Assembly: GCF_000430665.1 (NCBI RefSeq)
Contig: NZ_AUML01000018.1
Span: 47,814 to 111,813 of the forward strand
Source of the DNA: Aquimarina muelleri DSM 19832
GTDB lineage: Bacteria; Bacteroidota; Bacteroidia; Flavobacteriales; Flavobacteriaceae
Reading direction: 5' to 3'
Length of the DNA: 64,000 nt
A model generated the notes under the pieces. It had not been told where the DNA came from and searched no databases. It saw only the letters and a list, made by a program, of their open reading frames with translations. Position numbers and translations under genes: made by a program. Within the stretch, counting starts at the first letter, position 1, and every line of letters begins with the position of its first letter. Below, piece after piece: positions 63,956-64,000 of the stretch.

Positions 63956-64000
63956 CTTCCTTACAAGGATACTGGGTATGGCAGGTAACTAGTGAGTAAG

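Larger units (their letters stand above)
56099..64000. mobile_element. Integrative prophage-satellite-like element (left part)
   Basis: From the tRNA-Pro scar to the window edge the genes are of mobile-element type: S24-like repressor (minus), Cro-like small proteins, P4-type helicase/primase, zinc-ribbon Toprim-like protein, an XRE repressor with its own divergent partner, and short unknown genes. No capsid, tail, terminase, conjugation or integrase gene is visible in these 7.9 kb. P4-like satellite, phage remnant or small integrative plasmid all remain possible. Confidence 0.75.

Overview
The window is AT-rich chromosomal DNA from a member of the Bacteroidota, most likely a marine Flavobacteriaceae; the genus cannot be fixed from the sequence alone. 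The evidence is SusC/SusD and FecR/DUF4974 genes, TAnnTTTG-type promoters, Crp/Fnr and DinB families of flavobacterial type, a split methylmalonyl-CoA mutase, and the flavobacterial order recF / TPR / ribH / mutL / rhomboid / EEP.

1-11.3 kb: ndk, then a leftward block with a SusC/SusD outer-membrane uptake pair followed by an ECF sigma factor, a FecR-type anti-sigma and a FecA-like TonB transducer, ending in a secreted C1 peptidase. 11.7-22.6 kb: a modular lipoprotein, recF/DUF721, and the rightward housekeeping operon (TPR anchor, lumazine synthase, MutL, two rhomboids, EEP hydrolase). 22.7-28.3 kb: leftward operon parA-parB-DUF5683-dapB-lepB-wbqC-DUF6122. 28.8-35.9 kb: leftward operon udk-divIC-mutA-two secreted paralogues-mutB-SDR, for propionyl/methylmalonyl-CoA metabolism.

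36.2-43.1 kb is an accessory stretch. It is bounded by two degenerate arrays of 21-bp units (36305-36598 and 42811-43116). Between them are a truncated SWIM-domain gene, hypothetical genes, a DUF418 membrane protein, a Crp/Fnr regulator, the orphan 3' end of a group II intron, and a lone PD-(D/E)XK-type nuclease gene flanked by 12-bp inverted repeats. 43.1-47.1 kb is a peptidoglycan-recycling operon (AmpG-like permease, NagZ-like GH3, AnmK). 48-51 kb holds a sterol-desaturase-like hydroxylase and a translationally coupled peroxiredoxin / sulfide:quinone-reductase-like pair.

51-56 kb holds a probable metal (zinc?) homeostasis locus: a small His/Cys-rich exported protein, a COG0523 GTPase with a CxCC motif, an ABC ATPase, an FtsX-like permease with a His-rich external loop, and a CFFC-containing exported protein. 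Three copies of a palindrome-rich dispersed repeat of about 100 bp lie before and within its upstream part.

At 56.1 kb the 3' end of a tRNA-Pro gene, with its own terminator, marks the left attachment site of an integrative element that runs off the right edge. Its genes are an S24-type repressor lacking both catalytic residues, Cro-like small proteins, a P4-type SF3 helicase/primase, a zinc-ribbon Toprim-like protein, and a second regulatory module. In that module an XRE repressor appears to share operators with a lipoprotein / four-TM membrane protein cassette. No integrase is visible; it should lie beyond 64 kb beside the reconstituted tRNA-Pro gene.
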